DNA from: an uncultured Lentisphaeria bacterium
GTDB lineage: Bacteria; Verrucomicrobiota; Lentisphaeria; Victivallales; UBA1829
Assembly: GCA_949287225.1 (NCBI GenBank)
Contig: CASEFP010000050.1
Location: 1 to 35,138 of the forward strand
Direction of reading: 5' to 3'
Length of the DNA stretch: 35,138 bases
The notes below the pieces were generated by a model, which did no database searches, was not told the origin of the DNA, and saw only the letters and a program-made list of their open reading frames with translations. Each line of letters starts with the position of its first letter. Positions within the stretch are counted from its first letter, which is position 1. The position numbers and the translations under genes were made by a program. Shown in pieces: positions 34,920 through 35,138 of this stretch.

Positions 34920-34954
34920 TTAACGTTAATACAGCGACAGTAGGGAAACTTAAA
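34920..34954 (-). promoter_or_regulatory. Promoter overlapped by a LacI-type operator for GH20-nagA
   Basis: The minus strand has TTTAAG (34954-34949), a 17-base spacer and TATTAA (34931-34926). TTAACGTTAA (34920-34929) is a perfect 10-bp palindrome centred on CG and extends to 15 of 16 pairable bases with GT and AC flanks. It overlaps the -10, so a LacI-family repressor would block initiation. Confidence 0.65.
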
Positions 34955-34994
34955 CTTTCTTTTCATGAAGTCAAGCCTGGTTGATGGAAATTAT

Positions 34995-35023
34995 TTGATT
35001 TCTGCGTTTCCCGGGAATATCTT
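34995..35023 (+). promoter_or_regulatory. Predicted promoter of the right-edge gene
   Basis: TTGATT (34995-35000), a 17-base spacer and TATCTT (35018-35023) lie about 45 bases before the start at 35067. Moderate match only. Confidence 0.4.
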
Positions 35024-35066
35024 ACCGGATGTTTATGAGATATTCCTTAAAAACCCGGAAAGGCGC

Positions 35067-35138
35067 ATGAAACATTTTCATTTTCTTCTTTTTCTTGTGA
35101 TGTTTTCCTGTGCGCTGTCCGTCGGTGCGGAGGAGAGC
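35067..35138 (+). CDS. Start of a secreted protein, truncated by the window edge
   Basis: Only 24 codons are present: MKHFHFLLFLVMFSCALSVG followed by AEES, a convincing signal peptide. AAAGG precedes the ATG. It is divergent from the GH20-nagA operon, so it may belong to the same glycan-use locus, but nothing can be said of its function. Confidence 0.7.
   Translation, partial: MKHFHFLLFLVMFSCALSVGAEES

Noticed and set aside
33014..34984. Plus-strand open frame of 656 codons
   Set aside because: Shadow of the GH20 gene, which has the HVGGDE catalytic motif.

Overview
The window looks like a chromosomal segment of a Lentisphaerota (Victivallales-like, probably anaerobic and polysaccharide-degrading) bacterium. 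This is an inference from gene content: [FeFe]-hydrogenase maturation (hydG), prepilin-type proteins placed next to large secreted carbohydrate-active proteins, a DUF4838 protein, GntR-HTH/LacI-sensor regulators, GH20 and NagA. There is no rRNA or other direct taxonomic marker.

Layout. Positions 1-215 hold a mosaic of micro-hairpins. Positions 443-2349 (minus) hold hydG and a TM1266-type hydrogenase regulator behind a leader that contains an intrinsic terminator. Positions 2508-5343 (plus) are a compact pyrimidine operon, pyrR-pyrB-pyrC, joined by 4-bp ATGA overlaps. Positions 5344-5996 are a second, larger hairpin mosaic that includes a near-identical copy of the first 90 bases. A lactonase-family beta-propeller gene (minus) follows, then a complete recC-recB-recD operon (7193-15957) and a convergent M55 D-aminopeptidase-like gene.

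Positions 16852-29088 form an accessory region with two divergent clusters of one design. The minus cluster is GntR/LacI-type regulator, prepilin-like protein, a 218-aa secreted module, then an 1184-aa secreted putative glycosidase whose N-terminal module is a paralogue of the 218-aa protein; it ends at a strong terminator. The plus side has a second GntR/LacI-type regulator, then LacI regulator, prepilin-like protein and a secreted DUF4838 protein. In this plus cluster both the LacI gene and the prepilin gene are interrupted by a single in-frame TAG, with homologous coding sequence continuing in the same frame. None of the other complete genes in the window ends in TAG. Amber readthrough or suppression and a doubly mutated operon are the two explanations to separate.

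Positions 29133-32054 hold mnmG translationally coupled to an orphan OppC/DppC-type permease. Positions 32107-34954 (minus) are a GH20 hexosaminidase-like gene and a compact NagA-like gene behind a LacI-type operator. A secreted protein begins at the right edge.

The regulators, operators and secreted enzymes suggest substrate-induced glycan uptake and breakdown. The hydG, pyr, rec and mnmG genes are housekeeping functions. All promoters and operators were read by eye and are predictions.
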